A stretch of DNA of 56,254 bases from Aureibacillus halotolerans (GCF_004363045.1 NZ_SNYJ01000008.1:135845-192098), one strand, 5' to 3'; positions 41,224-51,349 are shown, counted from the stretch's first letter. A program made the numbers and translations. Notes: a model not told the origin generated them from the sequence alone.

Positions 41224-44200
41224 ATGCGTGAAGAAGTTGGTAATTTAGTCGTCAAATTAGGCTTAGACAGTCTTGGCTTTACAGAGGGCATGTCCAAGCT
41301 AAACAGGCAGATGAAGCTTGCAAAGTCCGAGTTTGATGCGGCTGCGAGCAAATTTGATAAGTTTGGTAACTCAACTGAAGGTCTGCGACAAAAATCAATC
41401 GGCTTGAACAAACAGATCACCATCCAGCGCACACGAGTAAAACAGCTAGAGCAAGCACACTCAGAGTCAGCCACCAAAAAAGGTGCGGATGCGGCCGCAA
41501 CGGAGCGCCTGGCCATCCGACTAAACAAAGCACAAGCCGAGCTAGGGCAAATGGAGGGTGCGCTAAAACGTACCGATGCCCAGATTGCCAAACAAACCAA
41601 CTCATGGAACAAACTATCCACCACCATGCAAACAGTTGGAGGCAGAATGCAACGAGTCGGCGACACGATGGGCGCAGCTGGTCGATCACTGACCACAGCC
41701 GTGACGTTACCTCTTGCGGCGTTGTCAGCAGGTAGCATCAAAACAGCAATTGACTTTGAAACAGCTTTCGCTGGCGTGAAAAAAACCGTCGATGCAACGG
41801 CAGCTGAGTTTGCAGTCTTTGAAAAAGGCATTCGAGATATGGCAAAAGAGATTCCTGCTGCCGCCACAGAGATTGCACGAGTCGGCGAAGCGGCAGGTCA
41901 GCTAGGCGTGCAAAAATCAGCATTGCTAGATTTTACGCGTACGATGGTTGATTTAGGCGTTGCCACTAACATGACGAGCGATGAGGCGGCAACCTCTTTA
42001 GCACGACTCGCAAACATTACAAAGATGCCTCAACAAGAGTTTGACAGGCTAGGCTCCACGGTCGTTGACTTGGGAAACAATGTTGCTGCAACTGAGCGAG
42101 AGATCGTGGACATGGGCTTACGTATCGCTGGTGCAGGGGCACAGATTAACTTGACCGAGGCAGAGGTATTAGGCTTTTCTGCCGCACTAGCATCTGTTGG
42201 CGTCGAAGTCGAGGCTGGGGGCTCTGCTATTAGTAGGGTTATGGTCGACATCGGTTCTGCCGTCGCAATGGGCGGCGAAGGGATTGCAATGTTTGCCAAG
42301 GTCGCTGGCATGTCCAGTGCAGAGTTTAGCAAAGCCTTTAAAGAGGATGCGGCTCAAGCGATTGTAGCGTTTGTTGAGGGCTTAGATCGTATCAGCAAGT
42401 CAGGCGGCAATGTGTTCGGCGTGCTTGAGGAGCTTGGTTTGTCTGAGATCCGTGTACGTGACTCCTTGCTACGCCTTGCCAACGCAGGTGACCTTTTAAG
42501 TGGCACACTAGATACGGCGACAACAGCCTGGGCAGAAAATACAGCACTGACCAAAGAAGCTGAGACTCGCTACGCAACAACAGCAAGCCAGTTAAAAATT
42601 CTTTGGAACCGTGTCAAGGATGTCGGGATCACACTAGGCAATGCGCTCATACCTGCATTACTCTCGACACTTGACGCAATGGAACCTTTGCTCAACACGA
42701 TTGAGAACCTAGCTAATTGGTTTGCGGCACTTGATCCGAGCATGCAATCGGTCATCATTGTAGCTGGCGTACTAGCTGCCGCAATGGGTCCTGTGCTTAT
42801 TGGTCTTGGTGCGGTTACTGCATCTGTCGGCTCAATTGTTGCTACGTTTGGCACTTTATCCGCATCCATCGCATCTGCTGGTGGGTTGATGGCGTTTCTT
42901 GCATCCAATCCGATCGGTTGGCTGACAGCTGCGTTACTCGCATTGGGTGGTGTAGCTTTAATTGTCGTATCCAATTGGGAATCGTTTGTAACGTACTTCA
43001 AAGCGATTGGCGACATGTTTAGTAGTCTTTTTAGTGGTATGGCTAGTATGTTTCAAGGGTTTGGGCTTGATATTACGAGTGGACTTTTAAACGGCTTACT
43101 GGCTGGCTTTGCGCCTATTACAAATGCGGTCATCAGCCTAGCAAATGGTATCGCTAGTACCTTTACGGCCATCCTTCAAATCTTTTCTCCTAGCCGCGTG
43201 TTTAAGGGCTATGGTAAAAATACTACAGAGGGCTATGAGGACGGTATAAAAGAGGGCACACCTAGCGTCCTAGAGACTGTTCGAAAGATGGCTGAATCAG
43301 TCAAGAGCGAAATGGAAAAGAACATTGACCAGCTCAATCGTATCGGCGCGGCTATTGTGGACGCGTTACGAACTCAATATGAAGAAGCAGAGAAGATACA
43401 GACAAAAGCACTTGATAAACAAGTTGATGCCGAGCGAGAAGCAAGCGAACAGCGCATCAAGATCTACGACAAAGAGTATGCGGAAAAGCTAAAACTCATT
43501 GACGAAGAGGCTTACAAGCAAGTTAAGGCTCTCCAAGACGAGATAGATGGAATCGACAAAAAGACGGAAGAAGAAGAGAAAGCGCTACGAGAACAGGAGT
43601 TTCAGAACAGAAAATCCGAGCTAGAGAAAAGAAGATCACAAGCCGAAACAGCGGATGAGCGCAAGAAGCTGCAGGAAGAGATTAATGAGCTAGTAGCGAA
43701 CTATGAACGTCGCCAAATGCTTGAGCAACGCACGATCCGGAAAGAAGGTTTACGTCAGGAGATTGAGGACATACGTACTGCTGCTGACGAAAAGCGTGAG
43801 GCTCTCAAAACAGAGCTGGAGAATAAACAGGAGATCGAAAAGTCTAAGCTAGATGTTGTGGTGACGTCGCTAGAAGACGAGAAAAAAGCGATCTCTGAAC
43901 ATTTTAAAGCTCTCACAGAAGAGGAAGCGCTCCAGGCAGAAGCAAGAAAGATGTTCATTGGCAAGAACCAGGACGACATTGTGAAACTGCTCGAAACCTA
44001 CAATCCAAAATGGCAAGACGCAGGACAGTCTTTTGCAGAGAGTTTGACGGAGGGCATTAAGTCACAAAAACGAACCGTTGCAGAAGCTGTTGGTGAGACG
44101 CTTAATTTGGCGCCAGTTGTTAAAGAACAGATTACCGCACTTGATGCACTTGAGAAACGTATTGAATCCTTAACCAATGTCGAAAGAGGAAGCAAAGGCA

Positions 44201-45792
44201 AAGGTGGCTCTGGCGGTGGCGCAGGTGACGATGCTGCAGGTGGTGGCGTGATTAATAGCCTTCCAGACATCGGCGGTATTGGTGCGGCGTCAACCGTAGC
44301 CCTCGAAAAGATCAATGCACTATCAGAGGGAACCGCATCCTTTGGTGAACAAGTTGCTTTAACGACACCTGTTGTAAGAGATTTTGGCGATGGAGTGTCA
44401 GATGCGACAGAGCAAGCAGTCAATGGATTTATGGCTCTATCCGATCAAGCGACGTTCCAACTTGAGAGACTTATGCTTGAGGGTAAACCAGTCGCAGAGG
44501 AATCAGCCGCAGCCATAACAGGCGTGTTTGATCAGATGGCGACAGAGACACTAAACATCCTTAATACCAATCATCAAGAGCAACTGTTACAGATGAAGAA
44601 TTTCTTTGATGAATCGGAAGCGCTCACCAAAGAAGAGGAAGAAGAAGCGCTGCAAAAACTCAATGAGCATTACGTGGCGTGGAAAAAGGAGATCCAAGAA
44701 GCACAAAACAAAGTCCAGGAGATCCTTGAAACTGCAGCGAGAGAAAAGCGTGAACTCACGGAAACAGAGCGCAAACAGATTGACGAGATCCAAAAGCAGA
44801 TGATCGAGGACGCGGTAACAAACTTTTCACAATCCGCAAAAGAGCAAACAGCCATCCTTGAGCAACTCAAAGACGATGCGACCAGGCTCACGCAAGAACA
44901 GGTCCAGGAGATCATAAAACAGTCTGCCACACAGCGCGACGAATCTACTAAAGCAGCTGAGGAGCAATATGCAGCAGTGGTCAAGGAGATCAAGCGACAA
45001 CGTGATGAAGTTGGATCGATCACGGAAGAGCAAGCCGAAGCTTTGATTGCGGACGCTAAGAGACAAAAAGACGAAGCGATCACATCCGCGGAAGGTATGC
45101 ACAAGGGTGTAGTCGATGAAGCGAGAGATCAATACGCTGAGCACCTGGAGATCGTGAACACTCAGACAGGCGAGATGTTTAATGTGTTTGAGTTTTTTGC
45201 TATTGACATGGTCAAGAAATCGAATGAACTTGGCACGGATCTTAACGAAGCCTGGGACATTGTTTGGGGCACACTGACAGATGTGTTTAGCGAGCGTATT
45301 GATGGCATCAAGAACATCTTTACAGAGTCGTGGAATGGTCCAAACGGCATCATCGCATTTTTGAAATCCATTAACTTGGTTAATATCGGGGGCGACATCG
45401 TTGACGGGCTGGTAAATGGTATCGAGAAAAAAGAAGCTAAAGTCGCATCGTCCATGAGAACGATCGGACGAACGGTTGACAAGGAATTACGACGGAGCCT
45501 GGAGGTCAAGTCACCATCTCGTAAAACGTTCCAAATTGGTGAGCACACAGGCGACGGCTTTGTACTAGGCATGCAGTCTAAGATTGCCTCAGTTGCTCGT
45601 ATGTCTCGAGATTTTGCGAAAGCTGCCTTACCAGACGTGCCGAACTCACCAGGCGGTCGACTAGCTGCAGGAGGTGGCGGTGTCAACGTGACGCAAAACG
45701 TGACGATCAACAGCCCGACACCATTAAACGCCTCAGAAAATGCCAGGCTACTAAAACAACAATCTCAAAAACTAGCGCTAGAGTGGGGGTAA
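41224..45792 (+). CDS. Tail tape measure protein
   Basis: The 1522-aa protein sets tail length and helps DNA ejection. It has an N-terminal coiled coil (KLNRQMKLAKSEFDAAASKF), the TP901 tape-measure core (about 170-430; AKEIPAAATEIARVGEAAGQ, FAAGxAS-like NMTSDEAATSLARLANIT), hydrophobic stretches near 505-590 (VIIVAGVLAAAMGPVLIGLG), repeated GLLNGLLAGFAPI and IFSPSRVFKGYGKNT segments, and long charged coiled coils. Expected tail length scales with its size. Upstream GGGGGTGA is a moderate ribosome site. Confidence 0.95.
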   Translation: MREEVGNLVVKLGLDSLGFTEGMSKLNRQMKLAKSEFDAAASKFDKFGNSTEGLRQKSIGLNKQITIQRTRVKQLEQAHSESATKKGADAAATERLAIRLNKAQAELGQMEGALKRTDAQIAKQTNSWNKLSTTMQTVGGRMQRVGDTMGAAGRSLTTAVTLPLAALSAGSIKTAIDFETAFAGVKKTVDATAAEFAVFEKGIRDMAKEIPAAATEIARVGEAAGQLGVQKSALLDFTRTMVDLGVATNMTSDEAATSLARLANITKMPQQEFDRLGSTVVDLGNNVAATEREIVDMGLRIAGAGAQINLTEAEVLGFSAALASVGVEVEAGGSAISRVMVDIGSAVAMGGEGIAMFAKVAGMSSAEFSKAFKEDAAQAIVAFVEGLDRISKSGGNVFGVLEELGLSEIRVRDSLLRLANAGDLLSGTLDTATTAWAENTALTKEAETRYATTASQLKILWNRVKDVGITLGNALIPALLSTLDAMEPLLNTIENLANWFAALDPSMQSVIIVAGVLAAAMGPVLIGLGAVTASVGSIVATFGTLSASIASAGGLMAFLASNPIGWLTAALLALGGVALIVVSNWESFVTYFKAIGDMFSSLFSGMASMFQGFGLDITSGLLNGLLAGFAPITNAVISLANGIASTFTAILQIFSPSRVFKGYGKNTTEGYEDGIKEGTPSVLETVRKMAESVKSEMEKNIDQLNRIGAAIVDALRTQYEEAEKIQTKALDKQVDAEREASEQRIKIYDKEYAEKLKLIDEEAYKQVKALQDEIDGIDKKTEEEEKALREQEFQNRKSELEKRRSQAETADERKKLQEEINELVANYERRQMLEQRTIRKEGLRQEIEDIRTAADEKREALKTELENKQEIEKSKLDVVVTSLEDEKKAISEHFKALTEEEALQAEARKMFIGKNQDDIVKLLETYNPKWQDAGQSFAESLTEGIKSQKRTVAEAVGETLNLAPVVKEQITALDALEKRIESLTNVERGSKGKGGSGGGAGDDAAGGGVINSLPDIGGIGAASTVALEKINALSEGTASFGEQVALTTPVVRDFGDGVSDATEQAVNGFMALSDQATFQLERLMLEGKPVAEESAAAITGVFDQMATETLNILNTNHQEQLLQMKNFFDESEALTKEEEEEALQKLNEHYVAWKKEIQEAQNKVQEILETAAREKRELTETERKQIDEIQKQMIEDAVTNFSQSAKEQTAILEQLKDDATRLTQEQVQEIIKQSATQRDESTKAAEEQYAAVVKEIKRQRDEVGSITEEQAEALIADAKRQKDEAITSAEGMHKGVVDEARDQYAEHLEIVNTQTGEMFNVFEFFAIDMVKKSNELGTDLNEAWDIVWGTLTDVFSERIDGIKNIFTESWNGPNGIIAFLKSINLVNIGGDIVDGLVNGIEKKEAKVASSMRTIGRTVDKELRRSLEVKSPSRKTFQIGEHTGDGFVLGMQSKIASVARMSRDFAKAALPDVPNSPGGRLAAGGGGVNVTQNVTINSPTPLNASENARLLKQQSQKLALEWG

Positions 45793-45796
45793 GATC

Positions 45797-46651
45797 ATGC
45801 GCAGACTAACTTATACAAACAAAACAACTGGCGAGAGCGTGGTCCTATCCACCTCAGCGCCTTTTTTTGTATCCAAGATTGAGGGGGCAGGTAGCCCGAC
45901 AGCAACATTTTTTACCCATAAAGCACCTACTCAAATGGGCGTTACCTACAGAGGCAGTACGTTAGAGCCTCGCTACTTGTCGCTCGAAGGTGCGGTGATG
46001 GGCAACAATTTAAATGAGATATATGAGAGAAGGGCTAGGTTGACCACGGTGTTAAATCCTAATGATGGTTTGGGAAGGTTACGCTACGAATACGCTGGCG
46101 GTGTCAAAGAGATTGATGCGGTTGTGGAGACGGTTGATTTTCCTGACCGACAAGGACAGCCGTACCAAATGTTTTTTATCTCGCTCATGTGCCCTGATCC
46201 TCTTTGGCAAGATGCAACCGTTACTAGACTTGAGATGAGCTATATTTCTGGTAAGTTCATGTTTCCAGTCAAATTCCCTAATATGTTTAGCCAACGTGCA
46301 GCACTCAAAACCTTTATTAATAAGAGTGCTTACGAGGTGCCAATCAAAATAACATTTATTGGTCCAGCCAGTAACCCGACCATTACAAATAGGACAACAG
46401 GCGAGCACATACGCGTTAATCGAGAGCTTGCGGACAACGACATTTTGTACATTGATACGTCGTTTGGCAACAAGAGTGTAACTATTGTCCGAGGTGACGG
46501 CACACGAGAAAACGCATTTAACTACATCGACCTGGACACCGTGTTTTTTCAGCTTGTGAAAGGCGAAAACAAGATCAGTTACAACAGCAACAACGATAGT
46601 ACAAAAACACGCGTCCTCATTGAGTACCGCAATCGTTATTTGGGGGTGTAG
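45797..46651 (+). CDS. Distal tail protein (Dit-like)
   Basis: A 284-aa Sipho_tail protein: MRRLTYTNKTTGESVVLSTS, PYQMFFISLMCPDPLWQD and PIKITFIGPASNPTITNRTT are typical of Dit proteins, which form the hub at the tail tip linking tube and baseplate. ATG 45797 is four bases after the tape measure stop. Confidence 0.9.
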   Translation: MRRLTYTNKTTGESVVLSTSAPFFVSKIEGAGSPTATFFTHKAPTQMGVTYRGSTLEPRYLSLEGAVMGNNLNEIYERRARLTTVLNPNDGLGRLRYEYAGGVKEIDAVVETVDFPDRQGQPYQMFFISLMCPDPLWQDATVTRLEMSYISGKFMFPVKFPNMFSQRAALKTFINKSAYEVPIKITFIGPASNPTITNRTTGEHIRVNRELADNDILYIDTSFGNKSVTIVRGDGTRENAFNYIDLDTVFFQLVKGENKISYNSNNDSTKTRVLIEYRNRYLGV

Positions 46652-46654
46652 CTG

Positions 46655-47740
46655 GTGTCTACGATCCGAGTGATTGATAGAGCATTTAACTTTTTGGGTG
46701 ACGTTGAGGTATACAGCTCACTTATCTGGCGTCGCAGTTGGCACGGCATCGGCTCTTTTGAGCTACACTGTGCGACTGGTGAGGCTGGGGTGGAGCATTT
46801 AGTTGAGGGCAATTTAATTTACATTGTGGGCAACAGCGCAGAGGCAGCAGAGATTGATTACGTGCAAATGCATGATTCAAATGGTGGCTCTATCGTGGTG
46901 CGTGGGACGGCTTTAGATGGCTGGCTCTCGCGCCGCATTACCTACCCACCTAATAACCAGGCATACGATACTTTTACTCTGCCAGCTGAAAGCGCCATGA
47001 AACGTCTTGTGCAAACCAATGCGATCAGTAGCAGACCTATAGACAGTCTAGTTATTACATCTGACCAACGCAGAGGTGACAATGTTGCCAAACAGACACG
47101 GTATAAAGGGTTGGCTGAGGAAGTCGAGTCGATCAGCCGAGTATCTGGTATTGGTTGGCGCATACGAGCAGATACGAGCAATAAAAACTATGCGTTTGAG
47201 TGTGCGCCTGGAAGAGACTTAACAGAAGAGCAAGATGTGTTGTCCAAAGCGATCTTTAGCATCGAGCGCAACAATCTCAAAAACCGCATCTTAACACGGT
47301 CAAAACTCAGCTATCGAAATGTGGCACTTGTGGCAGGTGCTGGAGAAGGTGTTGAACGTAAGATTGTCACAGTTGGTAATGTAAACGGCACTGAACGACG
47401 AGAGTTGTTTGTGGATGCAAGAGATCTACAGCAAGAAGAGGGCATGACGAATGCTCAATATGAAGAGCTGCTACGTACGCGCGGACTTGAAAAGCTAGAA
47501 GAAGCTGCACGGGTCGAATCATTCGAAGCGGCTTTAAGTGGATCCAACCTAGTCTACAGACAAGACTACGATCTAGGTGACATCGTGACCGTGTTCGACC
47601 GTGAGTGGGGCGTCAGATTTAACCAGCGCATCACTGAGATCACAGAAATCTATGAGACAGGTGACGTACAACTTGAAGCAACCTTTGGAATTACGGCACC
47701 CACTCTAATAGAAAGAATTAAACAAGAGGTGAGAAGATGA
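46655..47740 (+). CDS. Gp37-like siphovirus tail protein (ReqiPepy6 Gp37 family)
   Basis: A 361-aa baseplate protein with the family pattern: IRVIDRAFNFLGDVEVYSSL, WRRSWHGIGSFELHC, GWLSRRITYPP, RDLTEEQDVLSKAIFS (near 180-195) and DLGDIVTVFDREWGVRFNQR near 305. It is a Tal/hub-like tail component. GTG 46655 is three bases after the Dit stop and ends with an ATGA overlap. Confidence 0.85.
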   Translation: MSTIRVIDRAFNFLGDVEVYSSLIWRRSWHGIGSFELHCATGEAGVEHLVEGNLIYIVGNSAEAAEIDYVQMHDSNGGSIVVRGTALDGWLSRRITYPPNNQAYDTFTLPAESAMKRLVQTNAISSRPIDSLVITSDQRRGDNVAKQTRYKGLAEEVESISRVSGIGWRIRADTSNKNYAFECAPGRDLTEEQDVLSKAIFSIERNNLKNRILTRSKLSYRNVALVAGAGEGVERKIVTVGNVNGTERRELFVDARDLQQEEGMTNAQYEELLRTRGLEKLEEAARVESFEAALSGSNLVYRQDYDLGDIVTVFDREWGVRFNQRITEITEIYETGDVQLEATFGITAPTLIERIKQEVRR

Positions 47741-49155
47741 CTATAGAGTTTGGTTTTTTTGACAGTACCGAAACAGATGAACGGACATACAGCGCTGACA
47801 GGTACGCACAGTATTTTCGAACGCTGATGACGGACGGTGTGGAGTATAAACCTGATGATACTTTGCAGGTACTTGCGTCAGGCACAGACATGAGCGTGAG
47901 AGTGCGTCCAGGGACTGCGAACCTGCGAGGCTACCATTTGTATGTCGAGAATGAAGAGATTAGCTTGACGCACCTCAATGCAAGCTCAAGCAGATCACGG
48001 ATTGACAGGATTGTGGTCAAGTTGGATTTAAGTATTGAGGCACGGAACATAGCCATTTACGTAAAAGCTGGCGAGTTTGCGGACGCTCCTGTACCGCCTA
48101 GCTTGCAGAGGGACGATAACGTTTGGGAGTTGTCGTTGGCTCAGGTGAGCATAAACGCTGGTAAGTCCTTTATTGAGCAAGGTGATGTTACTGATGAGCG
48201 TTATGAGAACAGCGTTTGTGGTGTAATTGCATCGACACCTCATGATCATACGGATATTAGGGCGGCGATCGAGGCGTTGGAAACGTTGATCGGGACGGTG
48301 AGTAGCGATACCCAAGAAATAAATTCTAGATTGAACGCTAATAATGTTGAAATAGGAAATGGGGCATCAGCAGCATCTAGCTCAGTGGCAATCGGATACC
48401 GCGCCGAAGCGGCATTCGGGGCAGTTGCATTAGGATACGACATCGTAGCTCAAGGTAAATCCATCACAATAGGATATGGGTCAGAGTCACGAACAACAAG
48501 TAGCACCCTGCCATCTATCGCAATAGGGAATATAGCATTAGCTGAAAGGGATGGCTCTACCGCTCTAGGATATTCAACATGGGCGAGGTCTAGACGCTCA
48601 ACAGCTATCGGATACGAGGCATCTGCACCTAACGATGATGACGTGAGGCTAGGAGACAGAAACTCCAGTGTTGGAGTGGCTGGGAGTTTTATAGTTCAAG
48701 GATCTAAAAACTTTGAAATACCCCATCCAAAGCCTGAAAAACGAGACACTCACATAATTAGACATGGTGCGGTGGAATCGCCGACAGCAGGCGACACACT
48801 TTACAGGCGCACTGCCGAGGCGACAGCAGACGGAGAAACGGTTGAGATCCAGTTACCTGATTATTTTGAGCATCTAAATGTGGACGTGGATGTTTGGGTA
48901 AATCCACACGAGCATTTTGGCAGAGCATACGGAAAAGTGGTTGGTGACAAATTGCTAGTTACTTGCGAAACGGCAGGAGTATATAAAGCACTAATAATTG
49001 GCACACGTAATGATGACCATCCATCTATCCAAAATTGGGGCATCAAAGGCGTGGAGCGTGAAGTGGGCGAGTCGTGGGACGGCGAACCGTATGTCTTTAT
49101 TGATGAAGAAATTATCACAGAAGACGAAATCATAACAGAAGAGGTGGCAGTATGA
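47737..49155 (+). CDS. Tail fibre/baseplate protein with YadA-like head repeats
   Basis: The N-terminal 160 residues look like upper-baseplate (BppU-like) domains (FGFFDSTETDERTYSADRYA...). About residues 205-307 are YadA/Hia-like repeats with SxAIGYxAxA, VALGYDIVAQGKS, IAIGNIAL, TALGYSTWA and TAIGYEASA, which form left-handed trimeric beta-rolls. The C-terminal part (THIIRHGAVESPTAGDTLYR...) resembles phage fibre end domains. Probable receptor-binding role. The repeat codons (many ATA, GGA) differ from the flanks, suggesting import or exchange. Confidence 0.8.
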   Translation: MTIEFGFFDSTETDERTYSADRYAQYFRTLMTDGVEYKPDDTLQVLASGTDMSVRVRPGTANLRGYHLYVENEEISLTHLNASSSRSRIDRIVVKLDLSIEARNIAIYVKAGEFADAPVPPSLQRDDNVWELSLAQVSINAGKSFIEQGDVTDERYENSVCGVIASTPHDHTDIRAAIEALETLIGTVSSDTQEINSRLNANNVEIGNGASAASSSVAIGYRAEAAFGAVALGYDIVAQGKSITIGYGSESRTTSSTLPSIAIGNIALAERDGSTALGYSTWARSRRSTAIGYEASAPNDDDVRLGDRNSSVGVAGSFIVQGSKNFEIPHPKPEKRDTHIIRHGAVESPTAGDTLYRRTAEATADGETVEIQLPDYFEHLNVDVDVWVNPHEHFGRAYGKVVGDKLLVTCETAGVYKALIIGTRNDDHPSIQNWGIKGVEREVGESWDGEPYVFIDEEIITEDEIITEEVAV

Positions 49156-49475
49156 ACATCGTAATCACGAAAAGCAGTCTACAGTATAAAGCACCATTCG
49201 GCGTGACCAAGAGATTACCCGAACACTTTAGCAAACGTGTCGTTAACTACGAAACAAACGGTCAAGAACGACGCATCTTTATCACCAAAGCACAGTTGCC
49301 TTTAGAAGCAACCGAGGATGAAATCATCACGTATATCACAGCCAACGCAGATCAATCCGAGCTGGTCGCTGATTATGAAAAGCTCCAACAAGATCAACTA
49401 CAGCAAACTTTAACGATGGCTGCACTCTACGAGATGGTAATGACAATGGGAGGCGATAGCAATGGCAAAAGCTGA
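49152..49475 (+). CDS. Phage tail-module protein of unknown function, 107 aa
   Basis: A 107-aa protein after the fibre gene (MNIVITKSSLQYKAPFGVTK..., then TAVADQSEL-type helix and LTMAALYEMVMTMGGDSNGK). The ending resembles accessory fibre/chaperone proteins of Bacillus phages. Overlaps both neighbours. Confidence 0.6.
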   Translation: MNIVITKSSLQYKAPFGVTKRLPEHFSKRVVNYETNGQERRIFITKAQLPLEATEDEIITYITANADQSELVADYEKLQQDQLQQTLTMAALYEMVMTMGGDSNGKS

Positions 49476-49614
49476 ATTTGTCAACATGTACATTATTTTG
49501 GTTAAAGCAGGGTTGAGAAGTCTTGAGCCAGGAACTGGAGTCAAAATGGTACATTCATCTGTTATCGACGAAGTAAGAGCAGCACTCGAAGCCGAACAAA
49601 CCAACGCCGAATAG
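49462..49614 (+). CDS. Small CD1375/XkdX-like protein, 50 aa
   Basis: ATG 49462 with GGGAGGCG upstream gives MAKAEFVNMYIILVKAGLRS then LEPGTGVKMVHSSVID..., similar to small proteins of the CD1375/XkdX type (MAKxYVxLIxKGLKTLExVP). Function unknown; usual place just before the lysis genes. Followed by a small palindrome at 49607-49630. Confidence 0.6.
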   Translation: MAKAEFVNMYIILVKAGLRSLEPGTGVKMVHSSVIDEVRAALEAEQTNAE

Positions 49615-49654
49615 GGCGTATTTTTTATGCCTAAAAGAGAAAGGGGGCAACGTC

Positions 49655-49969
49655 ATGTCTAGTGAGGAGGTCACACCAGTGGTAGACAACTTTCTACAAA
49701 CAACTGTCACGCAGCACACAGATCAGATTTCTGATCTAAAAGGTGATGTGAAAGAGATCAGCAATCGTGTGGGGCTTTTAGAAAGACACGCAGCCGTTAC
49801 TGACGAACGCTTTAACACACTCATGGGCGATGTGGGAGAGATTAAAGGAGATTCCAAATGGGTGCGTAGGATGCTAACAAAAGTAATGGTTGGGTCAGTT
49901 GTGGGTGGCATCATATCCGCAGTCGTCGGATTTATCGCAGCAGTGCTTTTGATACCACCAACACCTTAA
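49655..49969 (+). CDS. XhlA-like hemolysin/holin-associated protein
   Basis: A 104-aa protein with an N-terminal coiled coil (QHTDQISDLKGDVKEISNRV...) and one C-terminal transmembrane helix (MVGSVVGGIISAVVGFIAAV). This fits the XhlA/haemolysin-XhlA family, which helps holins and endolysin at the membrane in PBSX-like phages. GGGGGC precedes ATG 49655. Confidence 0.8.
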   Translation: MSSEEVTPVVDNFLQTTVTQHTDQISDLKGDVKEISNRVGLLERHAAVTDERFNTLMGDVGEIKGDSKWVRRMLTKVMVGSVVGGIISAVVGFIAAVLLIPPTP

Positions 49970-49984
49970 TAGGAGGCTAAGCAC

Positions 49985-51349
49985 ATGACCAATTTCATAA
50001 AAACCTTAGCGCCGTTTGCGATCAATCATGGTCGTTTAAACGGCGTTTTGCCGTCGTTAATTTTAGCGCAAGGAATACTTGAGTCAGCCTGGGGCACGTC
50101 AGATTTAGCAACCAAAGCCAACAACTTATTTGGCATCAAGGCTAGTAACTGGACTGGAGAAACGTACACCAAACGCACCGCAGAGCAACGACCTGATGGC
50201 TCAGTCTACTACATCAACGCAGACTTTCGGAGCTATGACACCTACGAGGGCTGTGTGATTGATCTGTGTCATAAATACACACACGGCACGGGTTGGGAGG
50301 ATTTCAACCGTTATGAGGATGTACTCAACCAAGCCGATTACAAGCGTGCCACACAAGCGGTCAAGGACGCTGGCTATGCAACCGATGTCAACTACCCGTC
50401 CAAGCTCAACAAATTGATCGAGCAACACAATTTAACTCAGTATGACAGGGAGGTTTGTACGATGGTAAAGATTGCATTGGACGCAGGTCATGGAGTCAAC
50501 ACACCAGGCAAGCGCACACCAGATGGCGAGCGTGAGTGGACATTTAACAATTGCGTAGTTAACTCCGCAATCAAACACCTGCGCATTTACGAGGGTGTTG
50601 AGGTGCTGAGACTGGACGATGAAACAGGTCGCATTGATGTGCCGCTATCCGCAAGGACACGCAAAGCAAACGACTGGGGCGCTCATGCATTAGTGAGTGT
50701 CCACCACAACGCCAACACAGGCGATTGGGGTGACTGGACAGGCACAGAGACGTATACGTATTCGGCTGATGTTCCAGAGTCCGAGCGCCTTGCTGAGATC
50801 GTACAGGGTGGGTTGTTGAGTGCTTATGGCTTGCGTAATAGAGGGTTGAAGAAAGCTAATTTTCACATGCTTCGTGAGTCCAGGATGCCAGCCATTTTAA
50901 CTGAGGGCGGTTACATGGATTCAAGCATTGATATAAAAAAGCTGAGAGACACAGATGTTCTCGAGAAAGCAGGGCAGTCCATTGCTGAGAGTGTTGCTGA
51001 GTACTTCAATCTCAGTACGAAACAAAAGGCAATAACAGCTGACCAAGGCAATGAGGTGTTGTATTGGGCCGAGTTGCTTGAGGGTGGCTCAGACGGACAA
51101 CAATCGTGGGCTTATGGCATGTTGCAGAAGTTTTTTAACTGCACAGGTGATAGGTTGTTGATCGATCCGAACCAGGTTAAATATTTGAAGACATTGATTG
51201 AAAAAGATGATCGAGGTGTGAGGCTCTGGGCGAAGCAAGAGCTTGAGCGTTATGTGGACACCAACCAGGTGATTTACTTAGCGACCTTACTCAAAGAGTC
51301 AGATGGACAACGAGCTTGGGCAGCTGCACAGATGCCTAAATATCTATAG
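49985..51349 (+). CDS. Two-catalytic-domain endolysin: glucosaminidase plus amidase
   Basis: The 454-aa enzyme degrades peptidoglycan. Residues about 1-150 are a glucosaminidase-type domain (LILAQGILESAWGTSDLATK, NNLFGIKASNWTGE; catalytic Glu near 33). Residues about 161-340 are an N-acetylmuramoyl-L-alanine amidase 3 domain (KIALDAGHGVNTPGK, VSVHHNANTGDWG, MPAILTEGGYMD). The last 110 residues contain two similar LL/W-rich repeats that may bind wall. AGGAGGC precedes ATG 49985. An internal start at 50462 may give the amidase alone. Confidence 0.93.
   Translation: MTNFIKTLAPFAINHGRLNGVLPSLILAQGILESAWGTSDLATKANNLFGIKASNWTGETYTKRTAEQRPDGSVYYINADFRSYDTYEGCVIDLCHKYTHGTGWEDFNRYEDVLNQADYKRATQAVKDAGYATDVNYPSKLNKLIEQHNLTQYDREVCTMVKIALDAGHGVNTPGKRTPDGEREWTFNNCVVNSAIKHLRIYEGVEVLRLDDETGRIDVPLSARTRKANDWGAHALVSVHHNANTGDWGDWTGTETYTYSADVPESERLAEIVQGGLLSAYGLRNRGLKKANFHMLRESRMPAILTEGGYMDSSIDIKKLRDTDVLEKAGQSIAESVAEYFNLSTKQKAITADQGNEVLYWAELLEGGSDGQQSWAYGMLQKFFNCTGDRLLIDPNQVKYLKTLIEKDDRGVRLWAKQELERYVDTNQVIYLATLLKESDGQRAWAAAQMPKYL
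50448..50464 (+). promoter_or_regulatory. Internal ribosome site and start within the endolysin gene
   Basis: GGGAGG (50448-50453) is followed after eight bases by in-frame ATG 50462 (residue 160), exactly at the start of the amidase domain (MVKIALDAGHG). It would make a 295-aa amidase plus C-terminal domain from the same mRNA. Confidence 0.6.

Noticed and set aside
41070-41867. 265-codon minus-strand frame in the tape measure region
   Set aside because: Antisense shadow of alanine-rich tape measure coding sequence; it also covers the frameshift extension, and has no ribosome site.
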